Positions 1-7,364 of a stretch of 64,000 nt of DNA are shown piece by piece. How positions within the stretch are numbered: the stretch's first letter is position 1; each line of letters begins with the position of its first letter. The notes under the pieces were generated by a model. The model had not been told where the DNA came from and did no database searches. It worked only from the letters and a program-made list of their open reading frames with translations. The position numbers were made by a program, and so were the translations under genes. Source of the DNA: Sulfidibacter corallicola (GTDB lineage: Bacteria > Acidobacteriota > Holophagae > Acanthopleuribacterales > Acanthopleuribacteraceae); contig NZ_CP071793.1 in assembly GCF_017498545.1 (NCBI RefSeq), positions 5,896,001 through 5,960,000 on the forward strand. The letters run 5' to 3'.

Positions 1-89
1 GCGTGGATCGGTGTGAACCTTTCTGATGCCGGTTTGTGGGAAATTACCTGAAACCAGCATGAAAGAAGGCTTTTTTGGCTGAGTTTTCA

Positions 90-118
90 TTCACAGTTCG
101 TCCATCCAGTGCTAGTAT
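90..118 (+). promoter_or_regulatory. Candidate sigma-70 promoter for the M23 peptidase gene
   Basis: TTCACA (90-95) and TAGTAT (113-118) are separated by 17 bases inside an AT-richer stretch, a fair match to the -35/-10 consensus. The transcript would have a leader of about 120 bases before the ATG at 246. Found by eye only; no transcription data. Confidence 0.35.
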
Positions 119-245
119 TAGTGTTTTTGTATCGTAACCTTAATGTATGGTCACTCACGCCATATCACTGATTTAATCTATGCGCAATACTGTCGTTTTT
201 ACTTTTTGAATATTTTGGGAATCACCTTGAGATCACGGGGGGGGC

Positions 246-1619
246 ATGCTTTCTCGGCAATTGATCGGGCGTTTGCTTCGTAGAGAAACCGCCATTTTTT
301 TCACTGTTTTGATCCTATTTGGGATCGCCATTTCCACCCAATCGAAAAAAAATCCAGATTCATCACATCTCGATCCACAAGATACAGCGCAGGTGCCTGA
401 AGCTTCCGTCGGCGCAGATGTGCCCGAAGTACAGGCAGAACCGGAACCGGAGCCCGACCCGCGGGCCGCACTCGCATGGAAAAAAGGCAGATTCGGCCGC
501 GAGTTGATCTACAACCAATTGATGCGCGCGGGTTTGAGCTCCACCGATATTCATCGCATCATCGATTTGTTGACGCCGGTTTACGATTTCCGAAAATCCC
601 ACCCCGATCATCAATGGGAGCTGGGTTTCGATGGGGAGACCGCCAAGGCGTTCACCCTGATCGCTTCGCCCACGGAGATTTTCGATATCGACCAATTGGA
701 TGGCGAGCCGGTTTTGGCGCGCCGCGAGATCGAACAGTTCGTGCGCAACGAGGTGGTACGCGGGCAGATCGATGTCAGCCTGTTCGGGGCTTTGGCCCAT
801 CAGCCGCAAAACGCGTTGCTCGCCTCCAAGTTGGCGCGCGTCTTCGCCTGGGACATCGATTTCTACAAGGATCCACGCAAGGGCGATCGCTTCGAGATGC
901 TGGTGGAAATGAAGTACGTCAAGGGCGATGATGGCGAAATCTTCACCGAGTACGGCGAAGTGTTGGCCGCGCGCTATTTCGGGGCGTTCGACACCTATGA
1001 CGCCTTTGCCTACGAGACCTCCGACGGGGAGATCAGCTATTACAATGCGCAAGGCAAGTCGCTGGTTCGCGAAGTCTTGCGTTCGCCGCTCAAGTTTCAG
1101 AACGTCACTTCCCGCTTCAACCGCAATCGCTTTCATCCCGTACTCAAACGGCGACGTCCCCACAACGGCATCGATTACGGGGCGCCGCGCAATACGCCGG
1201 TCATGGCGGTTGCCTCGGGCCGCGTGGTGCGGGCCGGTCGTTACGGCGGCGCGGGTATCGCGGTGGAGCTCAAGCATCGCAACAAGATCCTGACCCAATA
1301 TTTCCACCTCAACAAGATCGCCTCCGGCGTCCGCGTCGGTTCCCGCGTCAAGCAGGGCCAGGTGATCGGGTACGTGGGCAAGACCGGATTGGCCACGGGC
1401 TACCATTTGCACTACGGCATGAAGATCAACGGCCGCTACGTGGACCCGCTCGGCCAGAAATTTCCGCCGAGCACACCGGTTCCGAAGTCCGACCGCGATG
1501 CCTTTCTCGCCCACGTGTCCACGATGTTGACCGCCTTGGACGGTGATGGTCGCCGCGGTGTGAGCCGATCGATCGCGACCCTGACCGCGCCGGAGCGTCA
1601 GGAGCACGTCGCCGACTGA
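246..1619 (+). CDS. M23-family murein metallopeptidase, membrane-anchored
   Basis: Predicted zinc endopeptidase that cleaves peptide cross-links in peptidoglycan, acting in the periplasm. Residues 15-31 form a hydrophobic N-terminal anchor or signal after an Arg-rich start. Residues 80-270 resemble the long N-terminal region of MepM/OapA-type M23 proteins. The catalytic LytM domain covers about 290-420: zinc ligands are H306 and D310 (H-x3-D) and H389 in the HLH pair (H387, H389), followed by the usual YVDPL end. Length (457 residues) fits MepM/YebA-like enzymes. All metal-binding residues are present, so it is probably active rather than a degenerate activator such as EnvC. The ATG at 246 follows a run of eight G's that can act as ribosome binding site. 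It stands alone, with a terminator-like hairpin downstream at 1782. Confidence 0.88.
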   Translation: MLSRQLIGRLLRRETAIFFTVLILFGIAISTQSKKNPDSSHLDPQDTAQVPEASVGADVPEVQAEPEPEPDPRAALAWKKGRFGRELIYNQLMRAGLSSTDIHRIIDLLTPVYDFRKSHPDHQWELGFDGETAKAFTLIASPTEIFDIDQLDGEPVLARREIEQFVRNEVVRGQIDVSLFGALAHQPQNALLASKLARVFAWDIDFYKDPRKGDRFEMLVEMKYVKGDDGEIFTEYGEVLAARYFGAFDTYDAFAYETSDGEISYYNAQGKSLVREVLRSPLKFQNVTSRFNRNRFHPVLKRRRPHNGIDYGAPRNTPVMAVASGRVVRAGRYGGAGIAVELKHRNKILTQYFHLNKIASGVRVGSRVKQGQVIGYVGKTGLATGYHLHYGMKINGRYVDPLGQKFPPSTPVPKSDRDAFLAHVSTMLTALDGDGRRGVSRSIATLTAPERQEHVAD

Positions 1620-1781
1620 CTCGGTTCGAAACGACATCCGAATTCAGGTGCCGGGCATCGGCGAACCCCCGGTTGGTGGGCCTCCCGTCGAGATTGGGCA
1701 CCGGAAGTCCGGGGTCGTGTCCACCCAGGCATCATGCACCGAGGCCTGTGCACGGCTTCGATTTCGGATGATCCAATTTGA

Positions 1782-1819
1782 GGGACGGTCTCCGTGCATT
1801 GCACGGTCCCGTCCCTTTT
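1782..1819 (+). terminator. Probable rho-independent terminator
   Basis: GGGACGG pairs with CCGTCCC, with an inner CCGTGCA/TGCACGG stem and a two-base mismatch between them, followed by TTTT. It ends the transcript of the M23 gene. It also argues that the following Mrp gene starts downstream of it (1879), not at the upstream in-frame ATG at 1648. Confidence 0.6.
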
Positions 1820-1878
1820 GCCTGTCCTGCGGCGGGTTCGGTCCGCGACGGGACTTCACAACAGCCGTGGAAAGGCCT

Positions 1879-3057
1879 ATGATCGTGGCCGTGATCAACA
1901 TCGAGACTCGGGCGATTGGCCGAACGCCGGACCCGAGTCAGGGGGAAGTATTGGCTCCAGTCAGTGAAGATGATGTACGCCAAGCATTGCGCGGCGTGTC
2001 CGATCCCGATCTGAAGCAGGACATCGTCAGCCTCGGGTTCGTCAAAAAGGTCCAGGTGACGCCGGAGCGAATTCTGGTGGATGTGGAGAGGACCGTACCG
2101 TCGGCCACGGTCGAAGCTCTTTTGCGGGCTCGCTGTGAGGCGGCACTGGGTGCCTTGGGTGTGGCGGCTATCGAGATCAACGTCGGATTCCAGGTGCCTC
2201 CGGTCACGATTCCCGGGAAAACACCGGTGCCCGGCGTCGCCAGGCTGATCGCGGTGGCCAGTGGCAAGGGCGGTGTCGGGAAATCCACGGTCGCGGTAAA
2301 CCTGGCCCTGGCACTTTCTCAATCGGGGGCCCGAGTCGGCCTGCTGGATTGCGATCTCTACGGGCCCAGCGTACCGGCTCTCTTCGGCATTCAGGAACGG
2401 GCCCATGCCGACGGCCAGAAACGCCTGATTCCCCTGAGCGAATATGGAATCGAAGTGATGTCGATGGGCTTCCTGATGGATCGCTTGGCCGCGCTGTCCT
2501 GGCGCGGACCCATGCTCCACAAGATGTTGAGCCAGTTCCTTTTCGGCACACGCTGGCGTGAACTGGATTACCTGCTGCTGGATCTGCCGCCGGGCACGGG
2601 AGACGTTCAGCTTTCCCTGACCCAGATCGCGCCCCTCGCCGGTGCCGTGCTGGTGACGACCCCGCAGAAAGTCGCCCTGCGCGATGTGGTCAAAGGCCTG
2701 GAAATGTTCAAGTCCGCCGGGACACCCGTGTTGGGTGTGATCGAGAACATGAGCTACCATCTTTGCCCCTGCTGTGGCGAACGCACCGCCGTGTTCGGCG
2801 AGGGCGGCGCGCAGCGATTGGCCGATAAATACGAAATGCCGTTGCTCGGCCAGATTCCGTTTTCACGCAAGGTCCCCTCCGTGTTGGGGAGCGGCGAGCC
2901 CTTGATGGTTCGCGATGTTTCCGAGGAGTCGGCGGGCGATCTCACTGACCGCGCCGCGGCGGACGCGTTTCGCGCCGTGGCACGGGCGACCGCTGCCGCC
3001 ATCAGCCAAGCTCGGCCCGGTTGGGCCGCGGCCGGACCCGATGCGATGGAGGTGTAA
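1879..3057 (+). CDS. mrp: Mrp/ApbC-type Fe-S cluster carrier ATPase
   Basis: P-loop ATPase of the Mrp/NBP35 family, which binds and transfers 4Fe-4S clusters to apo-proteins in the cytoplasm. An N-terminal MIP18/DUF59 domain (about residues 28-105, with the SDPDL motif typical of the family) precedes the ATPase. The deviant Walker A is GKGGVGKST near residue 130. Further on are the LLLDLPPGTGD Walker B-like motif and an ENMSYHLCPCCG segment whose CxxC is the expected cluster ligand. The start at ATG 1879 has GGAAAGG just upstream and lies after a terminator; an in-frame ATG at 1648 would add 77 residues with no family similarity, and a TTG at 1951 is another option. It ends 3 bases before a second, related ATPase, so the two are almost certainly co-transcribed. 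Confidence 0.85.
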   Translation: MIVAVINIETRAIGRTPDPSQGEVLAPVSEDDVRQALRGVSDPDLKQDIVSLGFVKKVQVTPERILVDVERTVPSATVEALLRARCEAALGALGVAAIEINVGFQVPPVTIPGKTPVPGVARLIAVASGKGGVGKSTVAVNLALALSQSGARVGLLDCDLYGPSVPALFGIQERAHADGQKRLIPLSEYGIEVMSMGFLMDRLAALSWRGPMLHKMLSQFLFGTRWRELDYLLLDLPPGTGDVQLSLTQIAPLAGAVLVTTPQKVALRDVVKGLEMFKSAGTPVLGVIENMSYHLCPCCGERTAVFGEGGAQRLADKYEMPLLGQIPFSRKVPSVLGSGEPLMVRDVSEESAGDLTDRAAADAFRAVARATAAAISQARPGWAAAGPDAMEV

Positions 3058-3060
3058 GTC

Positions 3061-4245
3061 ATGGTGGAACGACAAGTCGATACACAACCGAAGTCCCAGC
3101 AACCGAACCGGGGCGGGAAGGCCCGGCGGGTCATTGCCGTGCACTCGGCCAAGGGCGGCGTCGGCAAGTCCACGCTGTGCGTCAATCTGGCCGTGACCCT
3201 TGCCCGGCGTGGGTTGCGGGTTGGTCTGCTCGATGCCGACCTGCATGGACCCAGCGCCACCATCATGCTCGGAAACGCGGAATGGCCCGATCCCGGGCCG
3301 GACGAAAATACCATCCTTCCCCTGCGCGCCCACGGCATTCAGTTCCTCAGCATGGGTAACCTGGTGACGGGAAAGACCCCGGTCATCTGGCGTGGGGCCA
3401 TGGTTCACCAAATGCTGTCCCAGTTCTATCGGAACGTGATTTGGGATGATCTCGACTACCTGTTTCTGGACATGCCGCCAGGCACGGGAGATGCCCTGTT
3501 GACGACGGCCCAGGTCGAGCCGCCGACAGGGGTCCTGGTCGTCACGACGCCCCAGGAATTGAGCCTGGTGGACACCCTGCGCGGCATGCGTGCCTTCCGC
3601 GATATGAACGTGCCCATTCTCGGGTTCGTGGAGAACATGAGTTACTTGATCTGCGGATCATGTTCCCATCGCGACGACCTCTTCGGCGAAGGAAGTACCG
3701 AAGCCTTGGCCGAAGAATTGGATTACCCGTTGTTGGGCTCGGTTCCGATCGAACCGGAGATCTGCGCTTCGAGCGATCGCGGGACGCCTTTCGTGATCGG
3801 TCACCCCGATTCCGAGTCCAGTGCGGTGTTGGGTCGAATTGCCGAACGCCTGATCGAGCTCGTGGACGAAAGGGCGGCCGATTCGGCGTTGAGCCTGGAA
3901 TGGCGCGAGATGGATTGGCTGGAACGCAGTCCGGAGCCGCCCGAAGACGCACCGAAATCCGAGTTGCCGTTGCAACTCATGTGGCAAGTCAGCAACGATG
4001 AATTGGGATTGATGTGGTCGGATGGCGAACGACGCATCATCGGCGTGCGGAATCTGCGGTTGGCGTGTCCCTGTGCGCGCTGCGTGGACGAAGTCACCGG
4101 AAAGAAACTGCTCGATCCACTGACCGTTCCGGACGACATCACCCTCACCAAGGTGGAAGTGGTCGGCCGTTACGGCATCGCCCCCCATTTTTCGGATGGA
4201 CACCATACCGGCATTTTCACCTTCCCCTATTTGCGCGAGATCTGA
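3061..4245 (+). CDS. Second Mrp-like P-loop ATPase fused to a C-terminal DUF971 domain
   Basis: A paralogue of the preceding gene. It lacks the DUF59 domain and begins directly with an ATPase: Walker A AKGGVGKST at about residue 33, LFLDMPPGTGD, and ENMSYLICGSC with the CxxC cluster motif near 200. Residues about 300-394 form a DUF971 domain, related to the N-terminal domain of gamma-butyrobetaine hydroxylase; it has a CPCARC cysteine cluster that may bind metal and the conserved end GRYGIAPHFSDGHHTGIF. DUF971 proteins are often encoded beside mrp genes, so a fusion fits a shared role in Fe-S cluster assembly or delivery; that role is inference. The ATG at 3061 follows the upstream stop by 3 bases, with GGAGGTG as ribosome binding site in the end of that gene. 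Confidence 0.85.
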   Translation: MVERQVDTQPKSQQPNRGGKARRVIAVHSAKGGVGKSTLCVNLAVTLARRGLRVGLLDADLHGPSATIMLGNAEWPDPGPDENTILPLRAHGIQFLSMGNLVTGKTPVIWRGAMVHQMLSQFYRNVIWDDLDYLFLDMPPGTGDALLTTAQVEPPTGVLVVTTPQELSLVDTLRGMRAFRDMNVPILGFVENMSYLICGSCSHRDDLFGEGSTEALAEELDYPLLGSVPIEPEICASSDRGTPFVIGHPDSESSAVLGRIAERLIELVDERAADSALSLEWREMDWLERSPEPPEDAPKSELPLQLMWQVSNDELGLMWSDGERRIIGVRNLRLACPCARCVDEVTGKKLLDPLTVPDDITLTKVEVVGRYGIAPHFSDGHHTGIFTFPYLREI

Positions 4246-4250
4246 GCCGG

Positions 4251-4273
4251 GCCCGGTCGAAAGGAAACCGGGC
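4251..4273. terminator. Hairpin between convergent genes, possible bidirectional terminator
   Basis: GCCCGGT (4251-4257) and ACCGGGC (4267-4273) form a 7-base perfect stem with a 9-base loop exactly in the 28-base gap between the convergent Mrp-DUF971 and cheB genes. There is no clear T-tract on either strand, so efficiency is uncertain. Confidence 0.35.
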
Positions 4274-5347
4274 TCAGCGTGTCTTCATGGCTTTTTCCAT
4301 GGACCGCACCTTGTTGGTGATTTCCACGGCCATCTGATCGAGTGGCGCCTGTTTCTCGACCGCCCCGATCTCGAAGGCTTCGCGGGGCATGCCGTACACC
4401 ACGCAGCTCTCCTGGTTCTGGCCCAGCGTTCGCCCGCCTGCCTGGCGCAGCTTCAACAGGCCGTTGGCGCCGTCGCGGCCCATTCCCGTCAGAATGACCC
4501 CGAGGGCGTTGGCGCCCACTTCGCGTGAAAGTGACTCCATCAACACGTCCACCGATGGACAATGGCCGCATACCGTTTCACCCGCATCGCATTTGACCGA
4601 ATAGATCCCCCCACGCCGAACCACGCGGACGTGTTTGTCGCCCGGAGCGATCAAGGCCTGACCGGCGATCACGCGGTCGCCGTCCGTCGCTTCCTTCACC
4701 AGCAGGTTGCACTGCTGGTTCAGCCGTTGGGCGAACATGCGCGTGAATCCCGGCGGCATGTGCTGGACGATGACGATACCGGGGGTATCCGTGGGCAGGG
4801 AAACCAGGATCTCGCGAATGGCTTCGGTCCCGCCCGTGCTGGCGCCGATGCCGATGACCTTGTCGGTGGATTCGGCCAGGGCTCGGCGACCGGAGCTCGG
4901 CGCCGCCTTGGGAACGCGACGGTTCTTCCAGTAACTGACATTTACGGTGGATGCGATTTTTACCTTGGTGCGGAGTTCCTGCATCATGATGGTCAGGCCT
5001 GCGCCCACGTTCGAGCTGGGTTTGGTGACGATCTCCACCGCACCGGCCTCCATCGCGTCCAGGGTGATCTGCTTGCCCCGCTCGGTCAGGGCGCTGACGA
5101 TGACCACCGGAAGCGGAAACTGAGGCATCAGCTTGCGGAGGAACTCGACACCGTCCATGCGCGGCATCTCGACGTCCAGGGTCAAGACGTCCGGACGTAG
5201 CTGAATGATCTTGTCGCGGGCGATGTACGGGTTACTGGCCGTGCCAACGACCTCGATGCCCGGATCCTGCCCCAACCCCTGGGAGATGACTTGACGTACC
5301 AAGGCCGAATCGTCGACCACCAATACCCGAATCTTTTTCCGTTCCAT
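4274..5347 (-). CDS. cheB: Chemotaxis response regulator, protein-glutamate methylesterase/deamidase CheB
   Basis: CheB removes methyl groups from chemoreceptor glutamates and can deamidate receptor glutamines, resetting receptor sensitivity. The N-terminal receiver domain (residues 1-125) has the acidic pair D12/D13 and the phospho-acceptor D58 in TLDVEMP, with K109 late in the domain. The C-terminal esterase domain (about 160-350) carries the catalytic triad S170 (GASTGGT), H196 (QHMPPGFT) and D292 (GMGRDGA). Full length at 357 residues. It is the last gene of a minus-strand cheD-cheR-cheB cassette, 20 bases after cheR. No CheA, CheW or receptor is in the window, so the partners must be encoded elsewhere. 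Confidence 0.95.
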   Translation of the reverse strand: MERKKIRVLVVDDSALVRQVISQGLGQDPGIEVVGTASNPYIARDKIIQLRPDVLTLDVEMPRMDGVEFLRKLMPQFPLPVVIVSALTERGKQITLDAMEAGAVEIVTKPSSNVGAGLTIMMQELRTKVKIASTVNVSYWKNRRVPKAAPSSGRRALAESTDKVIGIGASTGGTEAIREILVSLPTDTPGIVIVQHMPPGFTRMFAQRLNQQCNLLVKEATDGDRVIAGQALIAPGDKHVRVVRRGGIYSVKCDAGETVCGHCPSVDVLMESLSREVGANALGVILTGMGRDGANGLLKLRQAGGRTLGQNQESCVVYGMPREAFEIGAVEKQAPLDQMAVEITNKVRSMEKAMKTR

Positions 5348-5367
5348 AAGCTACCTTGAAAAGTTCG

Positions 5368-6216
5368 TTATATCTTGCGATAGGCCGCTGGTTGCAGGTA
5401 CTGAAAGCCCTGAGTATTTCGCGCAAGTGATTCCGAGTGACCGATGAACAGGTAACCGCCCGGAGCCAAACTTTCGTGAATTTTTCGAACCACATGATCT
5501 TTTGTCGGTTGATCGAAATAAATCATTACATTTCGGCAAAAAACTACGTCGAACGGCTTTTTGAAGGGGTAGAGTCGGTTTATCAGATTAAAACGTCGAT
5601 AAGTTATCTCGCGTCGCAACCGGTCGATGACCTCGTACTGGCCCATCGTCGATTTTTGGAAATATTTCTTGAATAGCACCGGCGGTAGGGTTTTTACCTG
5701 TTCCTCGGTATATCGCCCCCTGCGCGCTTTTTCCAGTGCTTGCTGGGATATGTCGGTGGCCAGCACGCCGGCGTCCCACATTCCGTATTGGCCGCCGAAG
5801 AACTCCATGATCAGCATGGCCAACATGTAGGGTTCTTCCCCGGTCGAGGCCGCCGCGCACCAAACCCGCAGGTCGCGCGAGTTCCGGCCGGTGTGGCGAC
5901 GCACAATTTCGGGAAGGCAGGTCTTGTAGAACAGGTCGAAGTGATCGGCCTCCCGGTTGAAAAAGGTGTAGTTGGTGGTGATGCGATTGACCAACTCGGT
6001 CAGGTTGCGGTCCGAGGGGTGGGTGCACAGGTAATTGTAATAATCGCGAAAGCTCTTGAATTTGCCTTGTCGGATCACCTGCTGCAGGCGCCGCACCAGA
6101 AGCGATCGCTTGGCCTCAGTCAGGTGAATACCGAAATTGTTGTAGATCAGGTCCTGAAACAGCTTGAATTCCGCATCCTGGATCTCCATCATGCCGTCCA
6201 GGCGGAACTCGTTCAT
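5368..6216 (-). CDS. cheR: Chemotaxis protein-glutamate O-methyltransferase CheR
   Basis: SAM-dependent methyltransferase that methylates glutamates of chemoreceptors, the reaction opposed by CheB. The N-terminal helical CheR domain (about residues 8-75) ends with the TTNYTFFNREADHF segment. The SAM-binding domain follows, with VWCAAASTGEEPYMLAM, the VFCRNVMIYF motif and the final FIGHSESL. The start at 6216 is chosen because AGGAAG lies 5 bases upstream; an in-frame start at 6264 would add 16 residues and overlap cheD. No C-terminal TPR or receptor-tethering pentapeptide is evident. The order cheD-cheR-cheB with gaps of 34 and 20 bases indicates one adaptation operon. Confidence 0.94.
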   Translation of the reverse strand: MNEFRLDGMMEIQDAEFKLFQDLIYNNFGIHLTEAKRSLLVRRLQQVIRQGKFKSFRDYYNYLCTHPSDRNLTELVNRITTNYTFFNREADHFDLFYKTCLPEIVRRHTGRNSRDLRVWCAAASTGEEPYMLAMLIMEFFGGQYGMWDAGVLATDISQQALEKARRGRYTEEQVKTLPPVLFKKYFQKSTMGQYEVIDRLRREITYRRFNLINRLYPFKKPFDVVFCRNVMIYFDQPTKDHVVRKIHESLAPGGYLFIGHSESLARNTQGFQYLQPAAYRKI

Positions 6217-6250
6217 AAAATCTTCCTGATTCAATCCGAACGCCCCTTCG

Positions 6251-6844
6251 TCAAGATGTCCCACTGGAGAGGCGTGGATACCAGTCGGTACGCCGAATCT
6301 GAGCGACTCGTGCGACGACCGACTCGCCGGTGAGGCAATTGAAAATCACCTTGCGGCCGCGGTTGCCACCCACATCCATGGTGCTGATCGTGATTCCGTT
6401 CTTGGTCAACGTGTCCACTCCTACCTGCACGTTCTCTTTGTGCAGTTGGGGCCGATAATCGGCGTGATCCCGGTTTTCGGCACCACCGAAGACCTGAGCT
6501 TCCAGATCGGCTCGATTGGAGCCAGTCATTAAAAACTGGCGAATCAGCCAGGACAGGGCCGGAATCGCGTAGAGTGAAGTGGCCGGTTGCCCCTGGCGCA
6601 GGTGGGGCAAGCAGTAGTGGGTCATGCCGCCGATACCGCGTCGCGAATCGTGGAGCGTCACCGCGACGGTGGCCCCCACGACGGTCCATAACCGTGCGAA
6701 TTCGGAGGGGACGAAACCGTATCCAGGTTTGATGAAAGAGGAGTCCGGCTCGCGCCGGGTACATTCGGTTTTATTCACGAGCTGCTCTGTGTGTGGATTT
6801 GGGAAACCCGAACCGTCCTTCGGGTGCAGGTCACATAGCGACAC
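6251..6844 (-). CDS. cheD: Probable chemoreceptor glutamine deamidase CheD
   Basis: CheD deamidates glutamines on chemoreceptors and in some species works with CheC. The core has the family pattern: VVGATVAVTLHD for the usual LGSCV-type strand, then GGMTHYCLPH, and a late IGGNRGRK-like segment (here VGGNRGRK). In most CheD proteins the first motif is LGSCVAVTL with the catalytic cysteine; here that region reads VGATVAVTL, so the expected catalytic Cys seems to be missing and activity is doubtful. The His of GGMTHY is present. The start used is a GTG at 6844; a shorter start at a later GTG is possible because the first 30 residues match nothing I recognise. First gene of the cheDRB cassette. 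Confidence 0.78.
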   Translation of the reverse strand: MSLCDLHPKDGSGFPNPHTEQLVNKTECTRREPDSSFIKPGYGFVPSEFARLWTVVGATVAVTLHDSRRGIGGMTHYCLPHLRQGQPATSLYAIPALSWLIRQFLMTGSNRADLEAQVFGGAENRDHADYRPQLHKENVQVGVDTLTKNGITISTMDVGGNRGRKVIFNCLTGESVVARVAQIRRTDWYPRLSSGTS

Positions 6845-7364
6845 CCATTTGGCCAGGTCGATCCGAGAAGCGAGTTTCCAAGTACGTGCCGGTGCGCGAA
6901 CCGATCACGCGTCGCCATGGTTGATGTGAAGTGCTCCAACCACTCGGTTTGCCTTATCCCATTCCTCCCTTGGAAACCGAGAAACAGCGGACCTTAAAAG
7001 TAGTGTTTGTAGAGACTATGTTAATTCGAATGAAAAGGATTAATCAATAAGAAAGCAGGTGTCGGGTATTCTCGCGCGAACGAGTGACGGTTCTGCGCCT
7101 GGTGAATCTTGCGACCGTTTGACTTTTGCCAAGCATCCTCGTACCTGGATTCCGGCGTGAGCCCCAACACCGGATCGCGAGTTGTGAACCGCGCTTGTCG
7201 GGGGCTGGTGGTTTGTTATGCGTTTTGTTCCTATGATATTCTTTCGGCCGCCGAGAAGGGGATATCCACCTGGCTCGCGACGCTTGGCTCGGGGCATTGT
7301 CCTTGCACGCGTTCAGATTCTCGATCGAAACACGCATCATCCCGAACACACCGGAGAACCTTAC
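6845..7364. other. Divergent intergenic region between cheD and a TonB receptor gene
   Basis: About 520 bases with no convincing gene. It must hold the promoters of the minus-strand che cassette and the plus-strand receptor. A possible plus-strand promoter is TTGTTA (7213-7218) with TATTCT (7237-7242), spacing 18. The middle part (about 7000-7060) is AT-rich. Open frames running through here into the receptor gene lack a ribosome binding site. Confidence 0.4.

Noticed and set aside
1648..1878. Upstream extension of the first Mrp gene from ATG 1648
   Set aside because: It would translate through a terminator hairpin and adds residues with no family similarity.
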